64,000 nucleotides of DNA from Heloderma charlesbogerti (GCA_026122225.1 JANEZZ010000519.1:558001-622000); one strand, 5' to 3'. Positions 9,806-20,435 are shown, numbered from the stretch's first letter. The notes: generated by a model from the letters alone, not told the origin. Program-made: numbers and translations.

Positions 9806-12000
9806 CTGTTTATTTATTTATTACATTTTATTTTATTTGTGCCCCTCCTTTATACCAAAAAATGGCACTCAAAGCAGCTTATGAGCACAATTAAAATGGA
9901 TTAAAATAATAAAAAATACATTAAAATACAATAAGAACATAGCAAGTACAGAATAATAATTAAAAATCAGCACCCAGCCAACCCACTTACAGGTCAAAGG
10001 CCATCTTGAATAAGGGCAGCAGAAAAGGAGTGAACCTTGGGAGGGAGTTCCACAGCCTGGGAGTGGCCACCAAAAAGGCCCACTGTCAGGCCACCACCAA
10101 GGGCACTCTCTTGGTCTTGAAAGAAGGGCCTCTCCAGAAGATCTTAAGAACTGGGCAGGCTTCTATGGGAGAAGGTAGTCTTTCAGGTAGCCTGGTCCTA
10201 AGCTGTATAGGGCTTTATAGGTCATAAACAGAACTTGGAATTCTGCCCAGAAACAGACCAGTAGCCAGTTAAACTGTTCTAAGAAGGGAATCATATGATC
10301 CCTGTAACTATTCCCAGGCAATGTTCTGGAACAGTTTTTGAAGGCAGACCCATGTAGAGGATGTTACTGTAGTCCAAACGGGATGTAGCTAAAGGTGCAA
10401 TCCTATTCAGATAGGTGGCCACCTCTAAACTTGGAGGTGACCACCTATCCAATGCAAGGCAGGAGAAGCATGGAGGGGATCGTTCCCTCCGTGCTTCTCC
10501 TGCCCTGCATTTTCGGCTAGAGAGCCGATTGTGGCTGTCTAGCTGCAGCAGGGCAGAGCAGGGGAGGAGGCTGCTGTACGACACATTGGATGTGTCATGC
10601 AGGCATTTCCTCACACCCTGAAACACCCTCCGAAAGCACCCCTTTTCAGCCTCTCCACGCTCCTCTTGCGAGCATAGAGTTGTTCTGCGCTGCCTGCAAG
10701 GCAGTGCGGAAGTAGGGGGAGGTTGGTTCCCAGAAAACCAGATATCCTATGGCCATCTAGCTGCTGTCTAGTGGCCATAGGATTGCTTCCTCTGGCATAT
10801 GTGACTGTGGCCAGATCAGACATCTTTAGGAATGAGTGCAGTTGGCGTAATAGCCTCAGCTGGGCAAACACAATCTCAGCCACTGCTGAGACCTGGGCAT
10901 CCAGGTTCAGGCCCAAGTCTAAGAGTACACCCAAACCATGAGCCTGAGTCTTTGGGGGAGTGTAATCCCATCCAGCACTGACTGGATCCCTATTCCCTGA
11001 TCTGCCTTTTGACTAACCGAAAGCACCTGTCTTGTCTGGATTAAGCTTCTATTTGTTTGCCCTCATCCAGTCTATTACTGACATCAGGCACCGATTTAGA
11101 ACCAGAACAGTTTCCTTGAACTCTCCAGATTGAAAGGAGAGGTTGAATCCCAGTCCTCCAGATAATCTCTCCCAATGGTTTCACGTTTATGTTAAATAGC
11201 ATGGGGATAAGATGGAACCCTGTGGGACACCACAGGCTAAAGCCACAACATCAAACAGAAATCCCCCAGCACCACCTTCTGAGATCACCCTTCCAAGAAG
11301 GACTGGAGCCACTGCATAACAGTGCCTCCCACTCCTACCTAGACAGACACCACAGAAGGATACCATGATTGATGGTATCAAAAGCCACTGCAAACTCCAG
11401 CAGAACTAACAGAGACACACTTCCCGGGTACAGTTCCCTGTGCAGATCCTCCACCAAAGTGACCAAGCAGTCTCTGTCCCATAAATAGGCCTGAAGCCAG
11501 ATTGAAATGGATTTAGATCATTCATCTCATCCAGAAATCCCTGGAGCTGAGAAGCCGCCACATGGTCTAGCACCTTGCCCAGTAATGGAATATTGGAGAC
11601 TGGCCAGAAATTATCCAGCATAGTGGGGTTCAGGGAAAGGGTTTTTTTTAAAAAACAATGTTCTTACCACCATCTACTTTAGGCAAGATGGAATCACACC
11701 TTGCCACAAAGAGGCATTCAACACTACCCGTACTCGCTCAGTCAGTTCCCCCCTGGCTGCTTTTATAAGCCAGCAAGGGGAAGGGCCCAGCACACAAGTG
11801 GTAGGTCTCGCCTCTCCAAAGATCCTGACCATGTACAAATTGAAAAGTGTCCATGGTAACTGGACAAGCAGGAACCACAGTTACATCCATGGGACCTGTA
11901 TCAATTGTGGCATCCAAATCTGCACAGATACTATTGATTTTATCTGCAAGTGTTGTGCAAATGGCTCACAGTGAGCTATTGAGTGTTTTACCACTGCTTA
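9806..12000 (-). pseudogene. L2-clade LINE ORF2 relic (reverse transcriptase)
   Basis: Reading the minus strand, 11406-11621 gives a block like VSNIPLLGKVLDHV followed by DLNPFQSGFRP. 11187-11393 gives GVPQGSILSP, the conserved RT motif. 10611-10934 gives LGLNLDAQVSAVAEIVFAQL. The frame past the nested insert gives TSRLDYSNILYMGLP, and further down YKALYSLGPGYLKD. This order is the RT palm to C-terminus of L2-type (CR1 superfamily) LINEs. The stretch that should hold the catalytic F/YADD motif (about 11140-11170) appears deleted. Frameshifts and stops make it inactive. The 3' tail lies toward 9806. It is split by the element at 10392-10794. Confidence 0.85.
10392..10794. mobile_element. Nested element with 'GCAATCCTAT' ends
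   Basis: It interrupts the LINE frame between the TSRLDY block and the upstream KMSDLATVTYA block. The left end is AAGGTGCAATCCTATTC and the right end is GGCCATAGGATTGCTTCC, inverted to each other. The centre is GC-rich and contains an inverted pair around 10428-10450 (GGTGGCCACC, GGTGACCACC) and GGAGAAGCATGGAGGG against CCCTCCGTGCTTCTCC. It is younger than the LINE. Confidence 0.75.
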
Positions 12001-12084
12001 TCTCATCTTTTTCTTACCGCAGAAAATATATTAAGGAAAAAAAAAAGGGAATTGGAGCACAACTCCTTCTGACTGGAGGTTCTC

Positions 12085-12178
12085 TGGAAGCTCTCTTTGC
12101 TAAGTCAGCAAAAATTGCCCAGAGAGCTTTGGCTATCGGGCAGTATAGAAATGTAATGAATGAATGAATGAATGAATG
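12085..12178 (+). repeat. L2-type LINE or SINE 3' tail
   Basis: It contains GAGCTTTGGCTATCGGGCAG and TATAGAAATGTAATGAATG, ending in (TGAA)n. The same tail occurs on the minus strand at 39310-39372 and 56722-56790. It is 5'-truncated, as expected of reverse-transcribed insertions. Confidence 0.75.
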
Positions 12179-13424
12179 CACGAACTCTTGTCTTTCCTAT
12201 TCTGATCTGATGCCAATGGTTTAAAAGCAGCTGCAGTCTAAGAAAAAGGAAAACTGCCCCTCTACAGTTTAATTAACTCAGGACAGATGAGATTTGGAGC
12301 CCTGCGCTTTGAATGGCTAGAGATTAAGAACCTTTTCTTTCTCCTCTAAAAGGAAGAAAGCTGTTTCTGGAGATTAATTTCCAAGGACATTCTCGAGATT
12401 AACTTTCAGAGATAATTTCCTTTCCTTGCTCTGTCCCAGGAGTGACCTCCAGCTGCACTGGAGGATTCTTCCTGCACTTGGATAATCAACTGCTTCAGGA
12501 TTAAGTAATATTTAATATAGTGCTAAACTGACTGTTCTTTAGTGAATTCATCGGCATACTAAGTTTTTTCCCTATCCCAAGCAAACCCTGTTGCTTTATG
12601 TAGTGAGTTTAACATGTATCAGTGCTTTAATAAAATGGTTATTTCATTCATTCATAGCACCCCCTTTGTGTGGCCATCTGCTATAATCCCTGTTTTATAG
12701 CAAAGGAATTGGGAGTTGAGAGATAGCCTTAGGAATGACACTATCTTATGTTCTTATGGCTGATCAAGGAATTGATTCTCAGGAATCAGGTCTAGGCCTA
12801 GTTTAAACAGTAGACCACTAGACCATTTACGGTGTCCATTAACTTCATCATCACAATTCACAACATGAAGCCACACAGTGTGGTAATTTCATTAAGCAAA
12901 ACATCACGAGCTGTATCCAAAGAACTGTGAACGAGAGGAAAATAGCTGCCAGCGATGCTCTGCAAATTCTTGGCAATGGTTAGCAGACGAGTTCAGCAGT
13001 ATTATACTTCAGCAGGTTCTATAACAGTTCTCATGCTTCCACTTCTGCAGGCTCTTGCAGAAATGGAAGAGAAACTTTGGATTTGCTTTCATTTTCTCAT
13101 GCAAAACTCTTTTGGAGGTTTTCACCGGGTTCCTTTGCCAAGGTTGCGTTGTGTGGAACTAGGCAGAGGGCCTTCCCTGTTGAGGTGTCCTGTCTCTGGA
13201 GTGTCTTCCTCATTGAAGCTCAGCTGGCTCTGACACCGCTATCATTTTGGCACCAGATTAAAACAATCGTATTTGCTCAAGCATTTTAAAGTGTGATGTT
13301 TAAAGTGTGTGAGGCTAATGTACCACTGCTCTGAGGTTGGTTCCCAGAAAACTGACTCTCCTCCCCCTCCCTTGCCACCTTGTAGGCAGTGCCCTCCAGC
13401 CCATGGGAGGAGGGTGTTTCCTAA
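12179..13424. other. Unique sequence, no gene recognised
   Basis: Open frames at 12955-13289 overlap in two registers and show no known domain. No repeat family was identified. Confidence 0.4.
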
Positions 13425-14065
13425 AGACCACCCAGAGATCAGCAGGTGATCAGGCATCAGGTAGGGATGTCAGAAAAGTCTTCAATGAGGTCAGATTTTT
13501 ATCAATCCAACCAGTGGATTCTGCAGACTCAATTTTCCCCAGTCAGGCAAATTCTGCGGGCTTGTGGACCATTTACCTAACTTTCCAGAAATTTTGTTCA
13601 AATCTAATAATAGAAAAATATGCAAATTAAAAAAAAGGCTGGAAATGTGCATTTCCCCCATAGGCTAAAGTGTGAAAATGCACATGGGGGGGGGAGTTGT
13701 GCATTTCGGGAGGGATTACGCATTTGCGCAAGTGCGAATTTGTGCAAATTTGGAAACTAAAAAATTCTGATTCTATTGATGAGTGGACAGCAAAACAAAA
13801 GGCGCCTGAAAATCTGTGAATTGCAGAAGAAACAACTTTTACACAATCCATACATCCGTAGCATCAGGGCAGCGGAAGTAAAATTCCATTTTTTCCCTGT
13901 AGTCAATGATGATGTCATGGTTTAAGTGAGTTTAAAATGCAAATCTGCCCATGCTCAAAGCATTAAAAAAATTAGAGCTGGCAGACCATGTAGTTGTTTT
14001 AGCATATCAGCAATGTAGAAGCAGTTGTAAAGCATGAAATGGTGGCTGGGCAACACTAACTATTA
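13425..14065 (+). repeat. Dispersed repeat, interrupted by a TAGGGATG element
   Basis: The flanks of the nested element match the repeat at 56060-56285 in order: GCATCAGGGCAGC, then AATTCCATTTT, TGTAGTC, ATGCTCA, GAGCTGGCA and GTTGTAAAGCATG. The copy at 56 kb is continuous across the insertion point, so this one was split by insertion. Confidence 0.75.
13462..13860. mobile_element. TAGGGATG-end element, 399 bp, perfect 8-bp duplication
   Basis: The left end is TAGGGATGTCAGAAAAGTC and the right end is CAATCCATACATCCGTA. It is flanked by GCATCAGG at 13454-13461 and 13861-13868, an 8/8 match. The interior holds GTGCATTTCCCCCATAGGC and AAATTTGCACAAA-type words also seen at 57.6 kb. Non-coding. 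Confidence 0.9.
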
Positions 14066-14070
14066 TAGCA

Positions 14071-14155
14071 TTTAAGGCCCCAATGCTATGTACATTTGGA
14101 CAGAAAAAAGCCCTACAACTCCCAGCATTCCCCAGCCAGCAGGGCTGATTTTAAA
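14071..14155 (+). mobile_element. Half copy of the 'CAATCCTAT' hairpin MITE
   Basis: It contains CCCAATGCTATGTACATTTG, then CAGAAAAAAGCCCTACAACT and CCCAGCATTCCCCAGCCAGC. The second arm is missing. Confidence 0.6.
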
Positions 14156-14939
14156 AGACTAGTAGTGATTTTTATTCCTTATTGGGGGAACCCGTGCTCA
14201 CTGTTGGGTAGTCTGGGACATACTCTAAGGCAGAGCTTTCCAAACTTTTCATGTTGGTGACACGGTTTTTAGACATGCATCATTTTGTGACACGGTAATT
14301 CAGTTTTACTAGCAAACCGGAGGTTAAACTAACCCGTTATAAGAGTTATGGACACATACATAAATTGTAATAACAAAATATATGGGGATAGAACATATCT
14401 CATGAAAACCTTTCATTTATATATTTAAAAATATATGATGTATAAGATAATAACATATATTGTTGTCATTTATGAGTAACAGTATGTAAATATGTGCAAG
14501 AAAATTTGAAAAATAAACAAAATTAACTAAAGTATTTGCAATACATATTAGGACACATAGGCCCAGGTAGGAGCTCAGCTGCAAAAACACATCAAGTAGA
14601 GAAGCAAAAGTCCAACAAAAATGGTGTAAATATATATGTCTCACTACAAGGCTATATTGCTGTAAATATTTGCAATGCCTATGTCCAGAGTCCAGTTCCA
14701 GCACTCTCCGGTGGTATACTGCTGGTGGGTGGTTAATCCACAATTACAGCAGAGTAAAAATAAATGGCAGAAATCAAATTATAAGTGCCACATGATGGGT
14801 GGCTTGCTGTTTGCCACATTGGGTTTGGGAGGGTGGCCTCTCTTCAGCCAGCAGTAGGTGGGTTGACTGGGTGACAGCCTGCAGCTGCGCTCGTCTGTGT
14901 GATTGGGACCACACTGATTCTGAGGCTTCTGGCCTCCAC

Positions 14940-15180
14940 TGAGCTCCGTTCCGACTGGCCAAGATGGCGGATGGCCTGCTTGGTGTAGTCCCAGGCGGCG
15001 TTTCCACCTGCGTGCTACTCTGGCCTGGGCGCGCAGGAGTGCGGTGCAGAAGTCTGCGAAGGGCGCGCTCGAAATCTTGCAGGGCTGGTGGCCGCCTCCC
15101 CTCCCCTCTCTTTGCCCCGCGCCTCTACCTCGCCATACTGCTCCAACACTGCCAATCACGTGCGTCCTACGTCAAGACGC
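14940..15180. promoter_or_regulatory. CpG-rich, promoter-like core inside the hAT-like element
   Basis: The surrounding DNA is CpG-poor, but this block has many CpGs. It contains CAAGATGGCGG (14960-14970, a YY1-type site), a CCAAT box (15152-15156) abutting CACGTG (15157-15162, an E-box), and TACGTCA (15168-15174, a CRE-like site). The cluster resembles a housekeeping promoter. Whether it drives transcription is inference. Confidence 0.4.
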
Positions 15181-15187
15181 CACATGA

Positions 15188-15250
15188 TCCTAAAGCAGCT
15201 AATGTTAAAGCAGCTAAGCCTTAGCTGCTTTAACATTAGCTGCTTTAGGA
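15188..15250. repeat. Perfect 31-bp palindrome, 1-nt spacer
   Basis: Positions 15188-15218 and 15220-15250 are exact reverse complements, 31 of 31, separated by a single C. Each arm also holds a short direct repeat of TAAAGCAGCTAA. It could extrude a cruciform or give a small-RNA-like hairpin. Confidence 0.95.
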
Positions 15251-15402
15251 AGTTTAGGAGGGGCCAAGGGAAGCAGACGTGAGTAAGGAAGCTCCGCGGT
15301 GCCCTTCCGCACAATTTTCTGCATTTTGCGCGACACACCCACACACTTCCGCCCACACACTAATGTGTCATGGCACACAGTTTGGAAAGTTCTGCTCTAA
15401 AG

Positions 15403-16424
15403 CACCATTGAAAACTCTATTCAGGTGGGGTGCTGCTTGGGCCTGCTTGGCTTTGCTGTCACTCCAGAATCAACTGAACGTGATCAGTTGAGCACAAACA
15501 TGATTTTCCTTGTGCTCAGACAATAGGGGCCCAGTTCCTTTGGATCCAGTTCTTTCGGGGCATTTCCAATAGTTTAGTAGAGAGGGGATGCGAAACAGAT
15601 GGTGCTCCAGGCCACAGTCCCTCCGTGCAAATTGTTCCCGCAACCAAATAGTTAAAAGTGTTTGGTTGAAAACGCAGGGTAGGGAATTGAGAGTTGAGAC
15701 TGAAACACTAGCCTTAAAACTCAGCAGATTGTGTGCAAGGATGTGTGAAGTGATTTTAAGGATGAAGTGCCAATTTGAACAATTGCCCAAAATTCAATCC
15801 CCAGCCTTTGAGATTCGGAAAAGCTCAGGTGCAAATGTATTTATTTATTTATTTTATTTTTACTTGTTCTTTAATGCACCTTTACACTTCCTGCTTTTAG
15901 CCAAGGTTATAAGCTGGAGGAGTCCCTAGTACTGTAAGAAGAACATCTGTTTTCAAAGTAATTCCAACAAGAATCAGAAAGCAGGAAGCCATGGCATCCT
16001 CCAGAGCAAAACACTCACCAGGAGATTTCTCATTTAATTACAAGGGCTCAGGTTTCTAGGTGTTCAGCCAAACCAGGGGACCTGCCGAGGCAACCCTGTC
16101 ACCACTTATATATCAGTCTTGCTGCAACTTCTCATCAGTAGGCAATCCATTAGACTCCAGCATGTTTCTAGGCATACCCTGCTTGCATTCCGTTTTCTGT
16201 CATTGTCTGTTAGTTAACCATCGGATGTTTTAAAAGTTACATATTTTGAAATTGGCTTTTGAATAACCATAATGTGAAAAGGGGTGGGGTGGGGGGAGTA
16301 ATGTCCGTACATATTTTCCTCCTCCTTCCCAATCCTCTTTCCTTTTGTGTAGTGTCTTTTAGATTGTGAGCCTGCAGGCAGGGTCTGCCTTATTTCTTAT
16401 CTTCTGAAGCCTTTGTTTGTTTAT
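15403..16424. other. No gene; short AT-rich repeat tail at about 15835
   Basis: TATTTATTTATTTATTTTAT near 15840 may be a LINE or SINE tail remnant. Otherwise no gene or repeat was recognised. Confidence 0.4.
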
Positions 16425-16620
16425 TTATTTACAATATTTATATACCGCTCCACATCAGAGGATTTCAGAGCAGGTGAACAACACGGTCAAAGAATAAAAC
16501 AACAGGTTAAAAGAGTTAAAACTTTTGGGCTGAAGGGTGGGATAAAAGTTCAATCAATCAATCAATTATAAATATAATTACTAATAGCAATACAAAATAA
16601 ATAAATAAATAAATATAATT
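16425..16620. repeat. L2-like 3' tail remnants plus simple repeats
   Basis: It contains a TATTTATATACCGCTCCACA motif (minus-strand tail), then GGGTGGGATAAAAG followed by (TCAA)n (plus-strand tail), then (AAAT)n at about 16596-16614. Two old tails lie back to back. Confidence 0.55.
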
Positions 16621-16980
16621 ATTAAGAGCAATAATGGAAATCACACAGGAAGAATATTTCTGCCTGCATCAAAAATGTACCCTGCTTTGGTAATATACCA
16701 TTAGCAGGAAAAAAGCAATGGCAATGGCATTAGAATGAAGATACTGAACAGCCAAGGTGTGTGAGCTTGTAGGTAGAATCATAGAATTATAGAATAGAAT
16801 TCTATAGAATCATAGGATAGTAGGGTTGGAAGGGGCCTACAAGACCATGAAATCCAACTCCCTGCTCAATGCAGAAATCCAAGTCAGAGCATCCCTGACA
16901 GGTGGCTGTCCACCCTCGTCTTGAATGCCTCCAGTGTGGGAGAGCCCACCACCTCCCTAGATAATTGGTTCCATTGTCAT

Positions 16981-17511
16981 TAGGGATGTCAGAGAATTCC
17001 GCCACGGACTCCAGTGAGGCTGGATTCTTTAGAATCCGGCCTCTCAGAATCCATGGCGGAACTGCCTCCCCCCCGCCACCCCACGGAATCCCCCCAGGAC
17101 GGAGTATACCTGGCGGCCGATGCGGCGGCTGGTCTCCTGGTTGCTGCTTAAGTAAATACTTACGTAGTAAATACTTACATAGCCTATCATGGCAAAGAGC
17201 AGGGGCGCAAATGGTGGCTACTACGCCATTTGCGCCCCTGCTTTTTGCCATAATAGGCTACGTAAGTATTTACGTAGCCTATCATGGCTTGGCAGCCACG
17301 CCAATGGCGGCCAGCATAGCGGCCGCCAATTGTGGCCGCAGCAGCCTGGCAGCGGCCAGAATTCCAGCTGTGGCTGGCCCTGGCCAGCAGCTCTGCGGAG
17401 TTGCCATGAAGTGGATCCGGCTGGGGAGGATTCCAGGGGGAGGGACGGAGAGCCTCCCCCCCACCGCGGATGCCCTGGAACGGAGCCAGATAACTGTTTT
17501 GTACATCCCTA
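16981..17511. mobile_element. TAGGGATG-end element, 531 bp, nested in CR1
   Basis: The left end is TAGGGATGTCAGAGAATTCC and the right end is TTTTGTACATCCCTA. It is flanked by ATTGTCAT (16973-16980) and ATTGTCGT (17512-17519). The CR1 copy at 42.9 kb reads straight through this point, so the junctions are exact. The interior is GC- and CpG-rich with an inner palindrome. Its open frames on both strands have no domain. Confidence 0.92.
17171..17270. repeat. 100-bp palindrome with no spacer
   Basis: Arms 17171-17220 and 17221-17270 are near-complete reverse complements meeting at CTA|CTA. Each contains AGCAGGGGCGCAAATGG or its complement and a CTTACRTAGCCTAT block. A further AGTATTTACGTAGCCTATCA copy follows, so the structure was probably built by repeated inversion or template switching. 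Confidence 0.9.
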
Positions 17512-20010
17512 ATTGTCGTATTTCTCTAACAGTCAGGAAGTTTTTCCTGATGTTCAGCCAGACTCTGGCTTCCTGTAACTTGAGCCCATTATTCCGTGTC
17601 CTGCACTCTGGGATGATCAAGAAGAGATCCTGGCCTTCCTCTCTGTGACAACCTTTCAAGTTCTTGAAGAGCGCTATCATATCTCCCCCCAGTCTTCTCT
17701 TCTCAAGGCTAAACATGCCCAGTTCTTTCAGTCTCTCTTCATAGGGCTTTGTTCCCAGTCCCCTGATCATCTTTGTTGCCCTCCTCTGAACCCTCTCCAG
17801 CTTGTCTGCATCCTTCTTAAAGTGTGGCACCCACTTGGGAGAACTGGACACAGTTAAGAGAACTGGACACAGTAGTCCAGATGAGACCTAACGAGTGCTG
17901 AGTAGAGGGGAACTAATACTTCCCGGGATTTGGAAGCTATACTTCTATTAATGCAGCCCAAAATAGCATTTGCCTATTTTGCAGTCACATCACATTGTTG
18001 GCTCATATTCAGCTTGTGATCGACAACAATTCCAAGATCCTACTCGCTTGTAGTGTTGTTGAGCCAAGTATCACCCATCTTGTAACTGTGCATTTGGTTT
18101 CTTTTTCCTAGGTGCAGAACTTGGCATTTCTCCCTATTAAATTTATTTTGTTGTCTTCAGCCCAGTGCTCCAGTCTATCCAGATCACGTTGAATTTTGTT
18201 TCTGTCTTCCAAAGTATTAGCTATCCCGCCCAATTTCTGCAAATTTGATCAGCATTCCCTGCACCTCTTCCTCCAAGTCATTAATAAAAATGTTGAAGAG
18301 CACTGGGCCCAGGACTGAGCCCTGCAGTACCCTGCTCGTTACCTCTCCCCAGTTTGAGAAGATCCCACTGATAAGCACTCTTTGAGTCTGATTCTGTAGC
18401 CAACTGTGGATCCACTGGATTGTTGTTTCATCTAGCCCACTTCGAGCTAGTTTGCTCATCAGGATATCATGGGGCACTTTGTCGAAAGATTTGCTGAAGT
18501 CAGGGTATATGATGTCCGCAGAATTCCCACAGTCCACAAGGGATGTTACCTGATCAAAAAATGAGATCAGTTTCATCTGGCAGGATTTGTTCTTGACAAA
18601 TCCGTGTTGGCTTCAAATAATCACTGCATTCTTTTCAAGGTGCTTACAGACTGATTGCTTTATCATCTGCTCCAGAATTTTCCCAGGGATTGATATCAGA
18701 CTGACTGGTCTGTAGTTCGCACGTTCCTCCTTTTTACCCTTTTTGAAGATAGAGACAACATTAGCTGGCCCTGGAGATTTGAACTCATTCAAAGTTATTG
18801 GGTGTTCCTTGACCATATGCCTATTGATCTCAAATTGCAATCTCAAAATACAGGCCCCTTCAGCCTGTATTTCGCCTTTGCCAGGGGGCTCATAGACCCT
18901 CTTTTGGGAGAAGACTGAGCCAAAGTAGGAATTGAGCACTTCTGCCTTTTCCTTTTTGTTGCTTTTAGCATCCCTCGCTAACTTCAGCTCGTTCACAGCT
19001 TTAGCCCTCCTGACACCATCACTGCAATTCTGTGCTACCTGCCTGTACTCTTCCTTTGTTGCTTGGCCTTCCTTCCACTTCCTATATGTGTGCTTTTTTG
19101 TTTTCAGGTAATCTCTAAGCTTTTTGTGAAGCCACATTGGCTTCTTCTGTTGTCTTCCACCTTTTCTTCTTGTTGGAATTGCTTGTAATTGTGCCTTGAG
19201 AATTTCCTTTTTGAAAACCTCTCACTCATCTTAGACTCCTTTTCTTGTTAGAGTCGCTTGCCATGGGACCTTACTGAATTTATTAAAATCAGCTTTCCTA
19301 AAATCCAGGGTATGTGTTTTGCTACACTCAGCTTTTGCTTCCTTTAGAACCAAGAACTCAAGTATAACATGGTCGCTTTTCCCCAGAGTTCCTGTAACTG
19401 CTACTTTATCTATTAAGACATCTCTGTTGGTTAGGATCAAGTCAAGGATAGCCAATCCTCTAGTTCCTTCCTCTACTTTTTGTAGGAGGAAGTTATCCAC
19501 CACACAAGTCAGGAATTTCCTGGAGGGGCCATGTTTTGCAGAATTTGTCTCCCAACAAATATTGGGGAAATTGAAGTCCCCCATTACTACTACATCATGT
19601 TTCCTTGAAACACTGGCTATTTGCTTTTCAAAAGTTTCATCCTCATCTTCTCCTTGATTGGGTGGCCGGTAGTAGACTACGACCACCATGTTCCTTTTAT
19701 TCTTTGCTCCATTTATTTCAACCCAGATGCTCTCGATGGGGCTACCAAGCTCCTCCTCCTGTATTTCTGTGCAGAGATATGTATTTTTCACATATAGTGG
19801 AACCCCACCTCCCTTTCTGTTCCTCCTGTTCTTTTTGAACAAGTTATATCCTCCATTGCTGTATTCCAGTCATGAGAGTCATCCCACCAAGTCTCAATTA
19901 CACCTATCAAGTCATAATTTCCCTCCTGTATTAAGAGTTCAAGTTCATTCTGTTTGTTTCCTATACTCTGGGCATTAGTATATAGACATCAAAGACCATG
20001 TGCTTCATAG

Positions 20011-20435
20011 TAGGGATGTGGAACCCCCCAATGTTCAGTCCCGGGGGGGAGGGGTCCACAGCAGGGAAATCTGGGCTGCTTTGGGCCCCATGGATTTCCC
20101 CAGAGCCTTACTGTGTCCATTGGATTTTGCAAGCAGCTCTCCTAGATGGAGTGATTGGGTAATGGTTGCCACCATTAGCCAATTGTGGGGAAAATACGGC
20201 TGTAGATTGCATAGTTTATGGCATTTGCAGCTGTAAAGCACTTCCTTCTATGTAAATTGCAGCCATTTACATTGGCCATTAGCCAATCGTGCAGTTTAGA
20301 ATGGAGGATGGCTGCCCAGTGGGAAATCCAATGGACCCGGAGTTAAGTGGGGTTGGTCCACTGCAGACTTTGCAGGTCAGTTTCTTGAGAATCCAGCCCT
20401 GTTTGAGACTGCAACGGATTTCTCCGCCATCTCTA
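20011..20435. mobile_element. TAGGGATG-end element, about 425 bp
   Basis: The left end is TAGGGATGTGGAACCCCCC and the right end is TTCTCCGCCATCTCTA. The interior blocks GGGAAATCTGGGCT and AGCACTTCC..TGTAAATTGCAGC also occur, inverted, at 29257-29549. The flanks CTTCATAG and CTTGTGGG match poorly, so the duplication is uncertain. It sits at the truncated 5' edge of the CR1 relic. Confidence 0.6.

Larger units (their letters stand above)
14231..15394. mobile_element. Non-autonomous hAT-like element, 1164 bp
   Basis: The left end is CAGAGCTTTCCAAACTTTTC and the right end, read inverted, is CAGAACTTTCCAAACTGTG. These termini resemble hAT/Charlie-type ends. It is flanked by CTCTAAGG (14223-14230) and CTCTAAAG (15395-15402), a 7/8 match. 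The left third is very AT-rich, the centre is CpG-rich, and a perfect palindrome lies at 15188-15250. No transposase frame was seen, so mobility would need a helper. Confidence 0.85.
16775..20010 (-). pseudogene. CR1 LINE ORF2 relic, 5'-truncated
   Basis: It reads right to left. 19231-19842 carries endonuclease motifs in order: VVYYRPPNQGE, MGDFNFPNICWE, ILDLILTNRD and GKSDHVILEF. 18613-19137 carries the linker and RT start (ANYRPVSLISIPGKILEQM). 18217-18576 carries VLQGSVLGPVLFNIFINDL. 17282-17851 carries DKLERVQRRATKMIRGL and the C-terminal block. The 3' end at 16775-16860 has the ATTCTATGATTCTA-type tail diagnostic of CR1. Near 18230 the expected catalytic FADDTKLG reads FAE-IG through a short deletion, so the RT is dead. 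A 531-bp element interrupts it at 16981. Full CR1 is about 4.5 kb, so the 5' end is missing. Confidence 0.93.

Noticed and set aside
14779..15159. 126-codon frame, minus strand
   Set aside because: It lies within the CpG-rich core of the hAT-like element, where stops are rare. No transposase or other domain.
14940..15180. CpG island promoter of a host gene
   Set aside because: It lies wholly inside a duplication-flanked mobile element, and no downstream host exon is visible on either strand.
16965..17648. 227-codon open frame, plus strand
   Set aside because: It runs antisense across the CR1 relic and through the nested 531-bp element and its palindrome. No domain is present; the GC-rich insert simply lacks stops.
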